Positions 1 to 11,399 of a stretch of 64,000 nucleotides of DNA are shown here, piece by piece. The stretch is from the NCBI GenBank assembly GCA_030267565.1, contig BRXU01000004.1:4532501-4596500 (forward strand), written 5' to 3'. Below the pieces are notes generated by a model. It saw only the letters and a program-made list of their open reading frames with translations, did not search any database and was not told the DNA's origin. Both the position numbers and the translations under genes were made by a program. The stretch comes from Pleodorina starrii. Lineage: Eukaryota > Chlorophyta > Chlorophyceae > Chlamydomonadales > Volvocaceae. Numbering within the stretch: the stretch's first letter is position 1; each line of letters starts with the position of its first letter.

Positions 1-3000
1 ATCGCTGCTGCCGTCGCGGCGCCACTCATCATCGCACCCGTCCCTGTCGTCCTCTTCTCTTCCGGCTCCGTCGGGGCTCCGTCGGCGGTGGGGCCGCCCC
101 ATGGACCCACACCTCGGGGGTGGCGGGTCTCAGCGTTGACGCGGGTGTGGGTGTGGGTGTGGGCCACCGGATGCTGCCGCCCCGCGGGCTGCGGAGCCGC
201 GTCCTCCCAGCGCCATCCCTCCTCGCCACCCTCCCTCTCGTCGTCCTCGTCGTCCTCGTCCAATCGCTGCAACCTAGCGGCACGGCTTCTGCTGCTGCCA
301 CTACTGCGGCCGCGGCTGCTTGGCGCGGCCGAGGCCGGCTGCTCCCCGCCGTCCATCGCCCCAAGATTGTCCCCGCTCCGACCGCTTCGGCTCGCCTCCA
401 CCTCCGCCTCAGCCTCAGCCTCCGACGCCTGAGCCGCCGCTGCCGCCGCGCCCTGCCGCCTCAACATCCTGGGCGGCCGGTAGCGCACCGAGCCGCCGCC
501 GCCGCCTCGCCCCTCAACCCCCATCCCCACATCTTCCTCCTGGACGTCGCCGACCGCATCACGGCTTTCCAACTCAGCGGCGGGACGTCCGCTGACGGAG
601 CCCTCCAGAGGCGTCCTACCCCCGCGGGCGCGGGCGCGGCCAACGCCACCAACGCCGCCCCGCACGGCGGCCTCCTTCAACTGCCCCTCCTCCTTCTCCT
701 GCTCCTCTTCCCCATCGTCTACGTCGCGCCGTAGCTCAGCAGCTCGGCGCAGCGCATCCGCCATGATGCTGCCCCGAGGGTCCTCCTCCTCCGCCTCCGC
801 CTCCTCCGAGCCGGCTGCTGCTGCTGCTGCTGCGGCAGCGCTTCCGGCGGCGCCGCCACGGGCGGCGACCTGACCGGCGCGGCTGCGTATGTCGACCAAG
901 CGCCGCTTGCGTTCGGCGAGGCGGTCCCGGTACCTGTGGGGGGCGGGGAGGGGAAGGGAGGGGAGGGGAGGGTGCGGAGGGGAGGGTGCGGAGGGGAAGG
1001 GAGGGGAAGGTGGCGGGGTCGGACAGCAGCGTGTCGGTCGCGGTACCCGGCGTGGCCCCGACAGAGGGCGGGAGACAGGGTTTGAACCTGTGGGAGGGCA
1101 TGGCGGTGGCGGTGGCGGTGGCGATGGCGGTGGCCTAGGGTGCACCACGGCCTGGGGCTCCGCGCCACCCAAACTCTTTTATCAGGCGACCGCGCGTCAA
1201 GCCCATCGCCTGTGCCACCGCCCTCCCTCCCAACCTCATCACATACACCCCTATCCCTCATCCTGCAGTTGCTCCCGCTCAACCCAAGCACGCATGCGGT
1301 TCCCCTCCATCCCGCCCTATGCTTCCCTCCCCCGCTGGGGGAGCATATCACTCCCTGATCCCTCCCTGGGCCCGCGCTCCCTCCCCCGCTCCCCCTCCCA
1401 CCTGAACCAGATCCGCAGCGGCACCCCCGGGAATCCCAGCACCTCCCGTATCTGCCCCGCCAGGAAGGCGGAAAAGGCGCCGCTGACGGGTTTCGATCGG
1501 GTGCCCTTGAGGAAGGCCACAAAGGTGGGCGGTCGCGTCTTGATCTGCGTCAGGTAGCGGATGCGAGCCAGGCTGGACTCCGTTCCGCCCCCTCCGGCCA
1601 TGCGGGCAGACAGCTTGGCCACCAGAGCATTCAGCCGCGCAGTGCCCACCCTGCGGTACATGCACACGAGACATGCAGCATGAGACATGCACATGAGACA
1701 TGACATGCACTAGACATGCAGCATGCCATGCCATGCCATGTGTGTATGTATGTATGACGCACATGGACACGTATGGTCACGCATGCACGTGCACGACCGG
1801 GGGAGACATTGGGCAGGCAGGCGGGCGGGCAGGCGGGCGGGCTGGAGGGAGGGCAGGCGGGCGGGCGGGCTGGAGGGAGAGGTGGGTGTTACACAACACG
1901 AACCGCGGCCTCTGAAGGGGCTCTCTAAGGGAGCCTATCCCCCCGCCCCCTGCCCGCCTCCCCACCTCTTGTTCCACGCCTCGTATGCCTCCGCCACCAG
2001 CGGCATGACTCCCTCCACTCCGCTGCCCTCCCTCGCCGACACCTCCACCAGGGGCAGCTGACCCGCCTCCAGGAAGCGCTCCGACAGGTGCTGACGCAGG
2101 CTCTGAGCGTCCAGGGAGGGGGGGAGAGAGAACAGAGAGGGGGGTTATCTATGGATAGGCAGGAGCCCGTAAATAGTAAATGCTTGCGTAAGTAACGAGG
2201 TCGAGTTTCTTTCCATCTGCAACAGAAAAGCGAGGTGAGTCCAGCCAAAGCGGGGGTGCTCGGGGTGTGTCTTGTGGGTCTGCCGGCGCGGCACTGCGCT
2301 GTGCTGTGCTGCTGTTGTATCTGTTGTACCTGCTGCTGCGCTCCTCTCCCCACCCACCCACCCGCCCACCCTCCCACCCACCCACCCACCCACCCACCCA
2401 CCCACCCACCCACCCATCTGCCCGCCCACCCACCTTTGAGTACAGCGCCCTCTGCTGCCTGCTGAGTGCGTCCACCTTGTTGGCCACCAGCACCAGCGCC
2501 TTGCCCTCACGGATCACGTGGGAGGCCAGGCTCAGCTCGCGCTTGGCGAGAACCTGTGCGGAGCGTGCGGTGCGGTGCGGGGAGGAGGTCGGCGGACAGG
2601 CGGGCAGGCGGGCAAGCCAAAGGGAGAGGGGGAGGGGGCGGGAGAGAGGGGGAGAGGGAGAGAGGCGCGTGAGGCGGGCGAGAGGAAACCGGTGCGGTCA
2701 AGGGGGAGAATCGGTGAGGGCGTGGGCGGGCACGGGTGTTGGAGGTTTCAGGAAAGAGAGCCAGTCAGTCAGTCAGTCAGTCAGTCAGTCAGTCAGGCAG
2801 GCAGCCCTCCTCTGAACCGCAAGCCAGTCCGCTCTCCGAAACCCAAAACGCCTACCCACGAAACCCCACGCACCCCACGTCCCCCTGAAGCCCATGAGCC
2901 CCCAAAGCCAAAGGCCGACCCGCTTCGGCCCATCCACCCAGCCACCCACATAAACCTACGTCCCGTCGTGGTAAGGTGAGAGGTACGTTCGGGTGCTGCG

Positions 3001-6000
3001 ATTCCTGCGTTCTGGGTCCGCTTGCCATCGCCGTCTCCTTCCCTTCGCCACGGCACCGTTTCCATAACCACCTACACCACCACCACCCTCCCTCCCTCTC
3101 CCCCTCCCTCCCCCCCTCACCCTGTTGCTCCTCAGCGCCCTCTCCGCGTCCACCAGCAGCAGCGCCACGTGCACCTGGGCCAGGGCGCGGAGGGTGGCCT
3201 GACGAGACATCAGAGCCACCTCGCCGCCCACGTCGTCGTAGCTGAGGGGGGCGGGGGTGGGGTAGGGGGCAGGAGGGAGGAGGGCGGAGGGGGGCAGGAG
3301 GGCGGAGGGGGGCAGGAGGGCGGAGGGGAGGTAATGGAGATGAAACCGCAGCGAAGGGACGGGGCAGGGTGGGTGGCGACCCAACACAAACGACTGGCGA
3401 ATGGCGACTGACCTGCCGGGCCGCCCCACGCCGATCCAGCCCGCCGTGTCGATGAGCTCCACGGGCTGCTTGCCGTACGTCCAGGCGGCGCGTACGGCAT
3501 CCCGCGTAAGGCCCGGCTCCGGCCCTGTCAGTGACCGCTCCTCCCCGACCAACCGGTTCAGAAGCGTGGACTTGCCCTGAATGAGTGAGTGAGTGAGTGA
3601 GGGAGGGGTGAGGGGGCGGGTAAGGGAGAGGCAGAGGGAGAGGGAGAGGGGACAGCCCGAATGGGCAATCGGCTGACTGACGGGCGGACAGACGAAGGCG
3701 GATGGGGAGAGTGAGGCAGCGACTAAAACAGCGAGCCACGCAAAGGAAAGGGGAGGGTCGGGTCGGCTCAGGGGGGCCCAGCCAGCCTCGTGCAAGGCTG
3801 AGGGAAGGACAGGAGCTGGGGGACCTGGAGGCAGCGGCGGTCAGCCGGAGGGAGCGCCCGAATCGATCAATAGGTCGGGGCCCTATGCGGCAACCGCAAG
3901 CTGGAGCAGCGGGGCCGCACGTCGTGGAGGGGGGGGGAGCGGGGCGGGGAGGCACAAGGCGCGGCGCGGGGCTCTCTCCGCGAGTCCCCACCGCCAACGA
4001 GCCAAGCCAAGCCAAGCCAACAAACGTGCGTACGTGCCCCACCCGGCGCACATCCATCCCCGCCGCCACCACCGCTGCTGCCCCACCTGCCCGGCCCCCT
4101 CCCCCCCGGCCTATACGTGGATAAACCCCCCCCCTCCCCGCCCGCAAGCTCTCCTCACCGCATTGGGTAACCCCATAATGGCCAGCTTCAGCACGCCCCC
4201 CGGCTCGCCGTCGCCGCCTCCGCCTCCGCCGTCGCCGTCGCCGGCTCCCTCGCGCGCTCCCACACCGCTGGTCCCTTCCTCCGCCGCCACCGTCACCGCG
4301 CCGCCGTCGCCGCCGCCGAACAGCGGCCGCCGCCGCCGCTGGCGGTGCAGCAGCGACATCCTGATCCGCGGACTCTCCGCCTCCTGCGCAGCGCTGGCGG
4401 CGCCCTCCGTCGTCGTCGGCGCTGAGGCGCTACTCCCCTCCTCCCCCCGCCCTCCGCTGCGCCTCTCCCGCCCGGTCCCCCGGCCCCTGGCCTCCGCCGC
4501 CTCCTCCTCCGCCGCCGCTGTCGTCGCCTTCGCATGCGCCAGCTGCTCCGTCAGTGCGTCCACGTGCGGCTGGAGGGCGGTGTAGAGGTCGGCCAGGCCG
4601 TCGCCGGTGCTGGCCGACACAGCGATCGGCTCTCCGAAACCAAGCCGGTAGCAGTCGTACACGGTCTGCGGCATCTCTGGTCACCGGGCCGCATCGTGGC
4701 CAGGCGGAAGGCAGGGGGCCCCCGGGGACCAAGACGGGGAGGGAAGGGGGGGTGGGGGGTAAATCAGCGTTTGTGGTCGCGTACGGTGACGTACAAGGTC
4801 TGATAAGATCGGATCGGATCCGTATGGATTGCATTCCTGTTTCCAAAGAGTCAGTTGAGAGACAGATAGGAGGGGGTCTAAGTTGTGGCGTAACCGGGGT
4901 GCCGGGAGAAAAGGGCTCGCAGCCTCAGATACGGTGGCGACGCCGCAGGGGCATATGCCCGGGGCTTGGCCCCTAACCCTCACCCCTCTCCCCGATCCCG
5001 ATCAGGCCAAGCTGCCTGCCCACGCAAACAAGCAGCAACCGCCCCAACAAAGCGAGAAGCAGCGAGGCCGACCCACGGGTCACCCTGCCTCTCCCTATCC
5101 CCTCCAGCTATCCTCACCGTCCCGCGCCTTGGCCCCCTCCGCCTTGTTAGCCACCACCAGCACCTGATCCCGGGGCACGTGGCGAAGCAGCCACTGCGCT
5201 ACCTCCTCATCGGCCGGGCAGACGCCAACCCTGGCGGGCGGGCGGGCGGGCAGGCGGGCGGGCGGGCGGTGGCAGCAAACATGGAAACCGCAGCGATGGA
5301 ACGGAGGCAACGGTGGCCAGGGCGGTCCCCGCGACCCCGCCCCGTTCCCTCCCCGCACCGCCCCGCAACGGCGGTTTCCAGCTCCCGCGTCCGTCAGACC
5401 CCCCCCCCGCCCCCCCGCCCGCCCTCTGCCCAGGCTGCTCACTTTGCGTCCAGCACCAGCAGCGCCAGGTGGCACTGCTTCAGCAGCGCGGCCGTGATGG
5501 CGGTGGCCCGGGCCTGTGCGGTGGGGCGCGGGTGGCGTGTGAGGGGCGGCAGGGGCGGGAGTACAGGAAAACAGGCGAGTTTACGGGGTTCAGTCCGACA
5601 TTGTGTGCTGGTTGAAGCAACCAAGATGACCCCTAGATGACGTCCCAGTGTAACCAAGCCCGTAAAAAGCGGGTGGAAGGGGTGTAAGGAGGACAAACCG
5701 CAGCTGAGGGGTACCGCAACTGAGGGGCAGGGAATGGCGAGGAGGGGCTCCGGACGGCGGAAAGCGGGTTGAGAGGGAGTAACAACCGCGCAGGCAACCG
5801 GACGCCGGGGAGAAACGACGCCGCGTGTCGCCAGCTGCACTCCGACGTCGTCGCCTGGCGCTGTGCCCGCCTCTCAACTGTGACCGGAATCAATTCCGCG
5901 CCCCTCCGGCGATGGACCCAAATCGCGCCCTCTCCCTCCATGACACAATTGAGAACCCTCCCCACCCTCCCTCGATGGCGCAAACGCCGTAGAGCCCCCG

Positions 6001-7229
6001 CGGGGGAGAAGGGCAGACTCACGTTGATGCTCCCCCGGCTGCTGCCCCCCCGCGGCTCCAGCCCCGACGTGTCCGCGGCGCGAAACACCAGGTCCCCCAG
6101 CTGCGCCCGGCCCTCCTGGTAGTCCCGGGTCACGTGGCTGGTTGGCGTGTCGTACACCTGCCGTACAGCCAGGAGAGCAGCCACGTGGCAACGGGAGGAG
6201 GAAGGGAGGGGCGCGCAAGGTTGCGGGTCGGAGCGATGGAGCGAAGGGGCGATGGTGCGTTCCGGCGGGAGGAGGAAAGCCGGGGGCGGGCTCACGATGT
6301 AGGGCGGGCGCGTCTGCGGTTGCGCACGACGACCCAAATTCACAGGTATGGCTGCTTGCAGAGTGCGGTCAAGGAGCTAGGGAGAAAGCAATCGGTCAGG
6401 TCTGGTGCTGGTGTAAGGCACGCGCGGCCAGGCCGCCGCCACCTTCCGGCCATGCGCTTTCCAGCCAGCCAGCCACCCGCCCACCCACCAGCGCCGCGCG
6501 CCGCCGGAGGAGCCGATTGAAGAGCGCCGACTTGCCCACATTGGGTCGGCCCACCAGAGCCACCTGCGCACGCCGAGACATGGCGTGGCAGCCAACGCGC
6601 GGATGCAAGGGTGGCGGGAGCAGGAAGGTGCGAGTGTCCCGTGGGTCACTAACCGCGGCAGCGGCAGGTGCAGGGCGGGCGCTACAAGGCGCAGGCCCGT
6701 CCCGCGTAGCGACGACTGGAGGACGGCGATGGTTGGGGATGTGGCGGCAGAAGGTGCTAAGCGGAGGGTTGGCCGCTGGGGCGTCGCTTGTGCGGTGCAG
6801 AGGGATGGGGGCATGCGGCACATGCGCGCGCGTTTGTGGCGCTACGGGGCGTACGTTCACTGGGCGGTGGCCGCAGCCTGCAAGATGGTTCCTGGAATTG
6901 TTTGTGGTGGGCGCTTTGACGCGAGATGGCTGTGGGACGGAGGGATGCACGTGATTCCGAAAGGCCGCCTGCTTCCGGTGTATGACCGCCCCGGTTTCCA
7001 CCCCGGGCCCTGGCCCGGCGTGCGCCACAGTGCTTCTATCCCTCCGCCCCAGCACACACGCTCTCGCCTTGGGCAGCAGCTCATCGTCAATTTCCGGCTG
7101 CACATCGCGGCCCCCGGTTCCCGCAGCGCGCCGCAACCCCCGAGTTGCCCGGTGTTGAGCCGCTCCCAGCGCCGCGCAGCTTAGGCGCGGCGAAAAGAGC
7201 TGAAACACGGATAATGGCAAGAAGAGCAT
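1..7229 (-). CDS. der: Der/EngA-type double GTPase, probably plastid (3' end beyond the window)
   Basis: Der GTPases bind GTP with two tandem G domains and assist large-subunit ribosome assembly. Exons: 7229-7068, 6563-6489, 6157-6023, 5513-5443, 5230-5118, 4676-4159, 3576-3413, 3241-3121, 2553-2434, 2102-1966, 1650-1402, then 933 to beyond base 1; every phase agrees. The N-terminus (MLFLPLSVFQLFSPRLS) is rich in hydroxyl, Ala and Arg residues, like a transit peptide. First G domain: GRPNVGKS, VTRD, DTSG, NKAE (Glu where NKxD is usual). Second: GLPNAGKS, LTRD, DTAG, NKVD, VSASEG. A KH-like domain follows, ending near PLRIWFR. An acidic and Gly-rich linker of about 110 residues separates the G domains. 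The last exon stays open to the window edge, giving more than 300 extra residues, which is unusual for Der. Intron 1 has a GC donor (AAG|GCGAGA), chosen because LLPK then joins VALVGRPNVGKS as in plant homologues. Confidence 0.9.
1811..1880. repeat. GGCG/GGCA minisatellite in der intron 10
   Basis: Imperfect array of gcgggcgggcag and gctggaggga units between the exons ending at 1966 and starting at 1650. Confidence 0.85.
2347..2433. repeat. CCCA microsatellite in der intron 9
   Basis: A near-perfect (ccca)n run abuts the donor of intron 9: on the minus strand the intron begins gtgggtgggtggg. Confidence 0.95.
2762..2804. repeat. CAGT tetranucleotide repeat in der intron 8
   Basis: About nine cagt units followed by two cagg units. 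Confidence 0.95.
3261..3331. repeat. 17-bp tandem repeat in der intron 7
   Basis: ggggcaggagggcgga-type units repeated about four times next to the intron acceptor. Confidence 0.85.
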
Positions 7230-7547
7230 GCCAGACAGCCTTAGCGCTGGCTTGGATTTGGTGCACGACTGCCGCAGGTCGCGGGGCGCAACATGGCTCG
7301 CTGTTACTCTCAGGGCACTATGGATCGTCTTACAGAACTGTAAAACTATTTTACGGCGTTTTGCAGGTGCTGTGTCATTTCGGCGGGATGCACGGCACAA
7401 TAGTACGAGTGAGCAGTTGCCGACGTAAAAAACGACACACACCCTAATACCATTTAACTGGGCAGCTGCTTTTAACCCAGTCACAGCTTAACATTACACC
7501 CTCTGACTTGTTGAGTGCTGTCGCACTTAACGCTTCCCGGCACAGTG
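7230..7547. promoter_or_regulatory. Divergent promoter region between der and the phosphate carrier gene
   Basis: The two start codons face away from each other across 318 bp, so both 5' leaders and both promoters must fit here. The stretch is less GC-rich than the flanking exons. I see no convincing TATA box and did not assign a transcription start. Confidence 0.55.
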
Positions 7548-9345
7548 ATGGCTCCTCAGACCAGCTTCGGCTCCGTTTCGGCGGCGTTTGCTACGATGCA
7601 GCCGAAGCAGGAGAAGCCTGCGATGCCCGTCCCCTCTTCCCTGGGAACCGCCCTGAACACGGGCGTGCTGAGCAAGATGGTTGCGGCCAGCGCTGCGGAG
7701 CCTTCGAGGAAGATCCAGCTTTACAGCAGGTGTGTATCTAATCAGAGTTGCAGCTGACTGTGGTTGGCTTGGCGTGGAAGAGGTTCTGACTGTCCAATCA
7801 ACAATCATATCCCGGGATGCAGTGAGTACTACTGGACTTGCGCGCTGGGCGGTGTCGCGTCCTGCGGTCTCACCCACATGGGTGTGACCCCGCTGGATGT
7901 GGTCAAGTGCAACATCCAGACGAACCCGGCCAAGTACAAGGGCATCTCGAACGGCTTCAAAGTCCTTGTGTCGGAGGCAGGCGTGGCTGGCCTTTTCAAG
8001 GGCTGGGTGCCCACCCTGATTGGCTACTCTGCCCAGGGTGCCTGCAAGTTCGGCCTCTATGAGTACTTCAAGAAGTAAGTTTGGGCGGCGCGTTTCGTGT
8101 CGATTGCACCACCCCATCGAGCGCGACGTTTTCGGCTCACGACACTTGGTATGGCGCAGGACGTACTCCGATATGGCCGGTGAGGAGCTGGCGAAGAAGT
8201 ACCAGAGCGCCATTTACCTGGCGGGCTCGGCCAGCGCCGAGTTCTTTGCCGACATCGCGCTCTGCCCCTTCGAGGCCGTCAAGGTAAAACCCTAGCTCGC
8301 GGAGACTATTCATGTTGTTGTATGCCTGATTTTATATAAAGAGATTCTTACATCTGTGCTGGGCCCTTGCATCGCTTCAGGTCAAGGTCCAGACCGTGCC
8401 AGGGTTTGCGCGCGGTATGGCCGACGGTTTCCCGAAGTTCGTTGCGCTGGAGGGCACCGCGGGGTGAGCTTCCTGACTGCTAAATTGGCTTATTTCTACG
8501 GATCGATGGTAGTTGATCGCTCCATGTGCTTGTCGAAGCTACCTGCTGTATGGTTTTCGCACGGCATGCCGTGCCAACCGGCCTGACCTGGCACGCATCA
8601 CTCCGCCGCGGGAGTGTACGAGGCCTCGCCTGACATGTTGTTGACGTTGTCTTCCCACGAATTCCCAACGCGCAGCCTGTTCAAGGGTCTGAAGCCGCTG
8701 TGGGGCCGCCAGATCCCGTACACCATGATGAAGTTCGGCGCCTTCGAGAACACGGTGCAGGCGCTGTACAAGTACGTGGTGCCCAAGCCCAAGTCGGAGT
8801 GCTCGAAGTCGGAACAGCTGGGCGTGTCGTTCGTCGCTGGCTACATTGCCGGTGTTTTCTGCGCGGTTGTGTCGCACCCGGCCGACAACCTCGTGTCGAA
8901 GCTCAACGCCCAAAAGGGCGCTACGGCTGGCGACATCGTCAAGGAGATGGGCTGGTACGCCCTGTTCACCCGCGGCCTGGGCCTGCGCATCATCATGATC
9001 GGCACGCTCACCGGGCTACAATGGGGCATCTACGACGCCTTCAAAGTATGGTGCAACGCTGCGCGTTGTTACTTTTCCCAAGTGCTTTTCACCACCCGCA
9101 CATTTGTATCATAAAAACCCTAAGCATTTGTATCACCGCCGTCAATGGCTGAGAAGGGGCCTTCTGGGTTAGGCTTGCGGGGAAGGCAACGCACGGCGTC
9201 GCCGTTGGGATGCGTACTATTGCGGCTGCGGATAAGCGCCACGCCCTTATTATGCTCGTAAACGATTCGCCTCTGTGCCGCGTCGAATTTGCAGGTGTCG
9301 TTCGGCCTGCCGACCACTGGGTCGGTTGAGGAGAAGAAGAAGTAG
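7548..9345 (+). CDS. Mitochondrial phosphate carrier (SLC25A3/MPT-like)
   Basis: Inner-membrane carrier importing inorganic phosphate for ATP synthesis. Six exons: 7548-7729, 7823-8074, 8160-8283, 8381-8463, 8676-9045, 9295-9345; all phases agree, 353 residues. The three carrier repeats are visible through their signatures: TPLDVVKCNIQ in repeat 1, CPFEAVKVKVQ in repeat 2 and HPADNLVSKLN in repeat 3. GLFKGWVPTLIGY and GLFKGLKPLWGRQIPY are typical of phosphate carriers rather than ADP/ATP carriers. The first 60 residues are Ser/Ala-rich and probably form the presequence found on this subfamily. The start is the ATG in acagtgATGGCTCC. The tail is Lys-rich (VEEKKK). It lies head-to-head with der. 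A TGTAA signal about 400 bp past the stop probably ends the mRNA. Confidence 0.93.
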
Positions 9346-11399
9346 ATGGCCATCGAGCGATTATTGTGGCGTGCGTCCGGGGCGCAGACGACCTGACTCG
9401 TTATCTAAAACCGGACCCTTACCAAGTTGCGAGGGCAGCGCGAGGGCAGCGGAGACTTACGTGCTGGAGAGACGGCTTGGCTTTCAGTGGTGATGCTTGA
9501 CCGAGCATTTGGCTACTCAACGCGAGTGGTACTGTGCATACTGCTAATTCAATTCTTTGCAGGGGATGTGTCTTGTTTTATGGTTTCGTAACAGTCAATC
9601 TCAGTGTGGTAGCACTGAGGTGCATTATGTGTGTGCTTAACAATCTGATCCATCATTGCGGTAATGCACCAGCTCGCGGTGGCAAGCTTGGATGCTCGGT
9701 CTGTATTCAAGGCGTGAAATTCGCGTCAGCTATCCCTCTGATGTAATGGACGGGGTCATGGATGACCCTGAAGGTACCCTCTCCGTTATGACACCGTGCC
9801 ATTTTGCCGTGCCTCTGTGCCAGGATAGAGTTTAATTCTAACCCGCTCCACCTTGTCAAAATTTGTTCCGTAGAATGCAAGTGAGGAGTTTTTCAGTGGG
9901 AGCCAACTCCGCAGAGCGGCTACACGTGCTAGAACTGACCACACCCCTCATCAACCACCCTACCGTCGGGACTTTACAGAGTTTAGTATCGCCATCGATC
10001 AAGCGTGCGAATCTAGCGTACCTATTACGACCTCATTTCCACATCTCGACAGCTACCGGTAACCATAATCTCGTCATCCCAACCTATATGGTCGGGCGGG
10101 GAGGCCCGTACTCGAACCCAGGATCTCCGTAGCCGCGATTCCATAGCACCCATCGGCTTAGCAGCAGCGGTCTCATATACCTGAAACTCTCGCTCAGCCA
10201 ATATGTTCCCGGCGTGAAATCGGCCGACTGTCCCGTATCCGACCGATTTGAGATGGTTGCCAAGACAATAGATGCGATGATCACGAAGGGGGCCAGCTGT
10301 CAAACCGGACGCAAGCCATACCGGCTAGACGGACGGAACACCCCAATCCAGGGGCATGTATTGCACAAAACAGGGTGACATGCCAACAACGCAACCAGAA
10401 ACCGCTTCATTAAAGCCCAACTGTCGGAACAGGTGACTGCACAAGAGACCAAACATGGCTGGGATGGACGGCTGGATGCCGGAGGCGCTGCGAACAAAGG
10501 GACAAGCTCGGCGAAGGTACACCACGTACGCCCGCCGACTCCTGCAGCAGCGACACTGGCCAAGCCGCACCGGATACGACAACACGGATGCAGGGACCGA
10601 CGCATTCCCTACCTCTTTGACCTCCCGGTTGTACTGAGGAACGATGAAACGCTGTGTGACACCAGGTGACACCCAAGGAGTACTCGCGCTGCCAGGTGCT
10701 GCCGACCTCCAGACGACTGCACCCTACTGCACCAGACTGCACGGGGCCTTTTGCCTGCAGTGGCTCAGAACTTCACAGCAGTCCAGAGCCAAAAAGCGGC
10801 CAGGCTGGCACGCTTTCGGCTTTCAGTACGCACAAAGGTTCATTCCGCAGCCCTCGGATAAGCGCAAGGCTCGGGTTACGGAACGCCGGACGCGTGTCCT
10901 GTAGGGTCCGGTGTGTTCCTACCACCAACGATCACACAGCGATACGTTACGTCTTACTATCAGCATATATGTCACCACGTTTATGTTGCAACGCGCCCAA
11001 CAGCAGCGCGTGCGACACACAAATCGCGAAGATCCTCAAAAACGTGAGCGCGGAAGGTAGCGGTCACACAAGTCACACTCGCGAGCAGTCACACAAATGC
11101 GACCGCACCGAAACCAAGTTCTCCAAACTAATAGACGTTTCAAACTAACAGACAGACAGACAGAAATAGTTCTTGCCGTTAATGAACCGTTAGACGGCAA
11201 TTTGACGATAACATTCAAACGTTCTGTCACAACAGCAAACGTAGACCCGCCCAGCCCATCACGGAAACGCCTGTGAACAGCATGGGCCGGAAACGGAAAC
11301 GGAGGTTGCGACCTGCCTGTACGGCCGCCCGGTGTCATGGGGACGCCACGGAAGCCAAGAGATAGGACCACTTCCTGGTGCTCAAGCAGCGGACGACAG
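9346..11399. other. Convergent intergenic region: 3' UTRs and unassigned DNA
   Basis: This lies between the 3' ends of the phosphate carrier (plus) and NTAN1-like (minus) genes. Open frames here are short and lack family motifs or usable splice sites. A TTACA (TGTAA on the minus strand) at 9974-9978 could end the NTAN1 transcript. A degenerate tRNA-like stretch lies near 10090-10200. A short CAGA microsatellite sits at about 11150. I see no gene. Confidence 0.6.
9742..9746 (+). promoter_or_regulatory. Putative polyadenylation signal TGTAA for the phosphate carrier gene
   Basis: This is the first TGTAA on the plus strand that I find after the stop at 9345. TGTAA is the usual Chlamydomonas polyadenylation element. 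It implies a 3' UTR of roughly 400 nt. Confidence 0.5.

Noticed and set aside
1075..1100. tRNA T-arm-like hairpin (acagg, 7-nt loop, cctgt)
   Set aside because: No D arm, anticodon arm or matching acceptor stem is found upstream; it lies within der intron 11.
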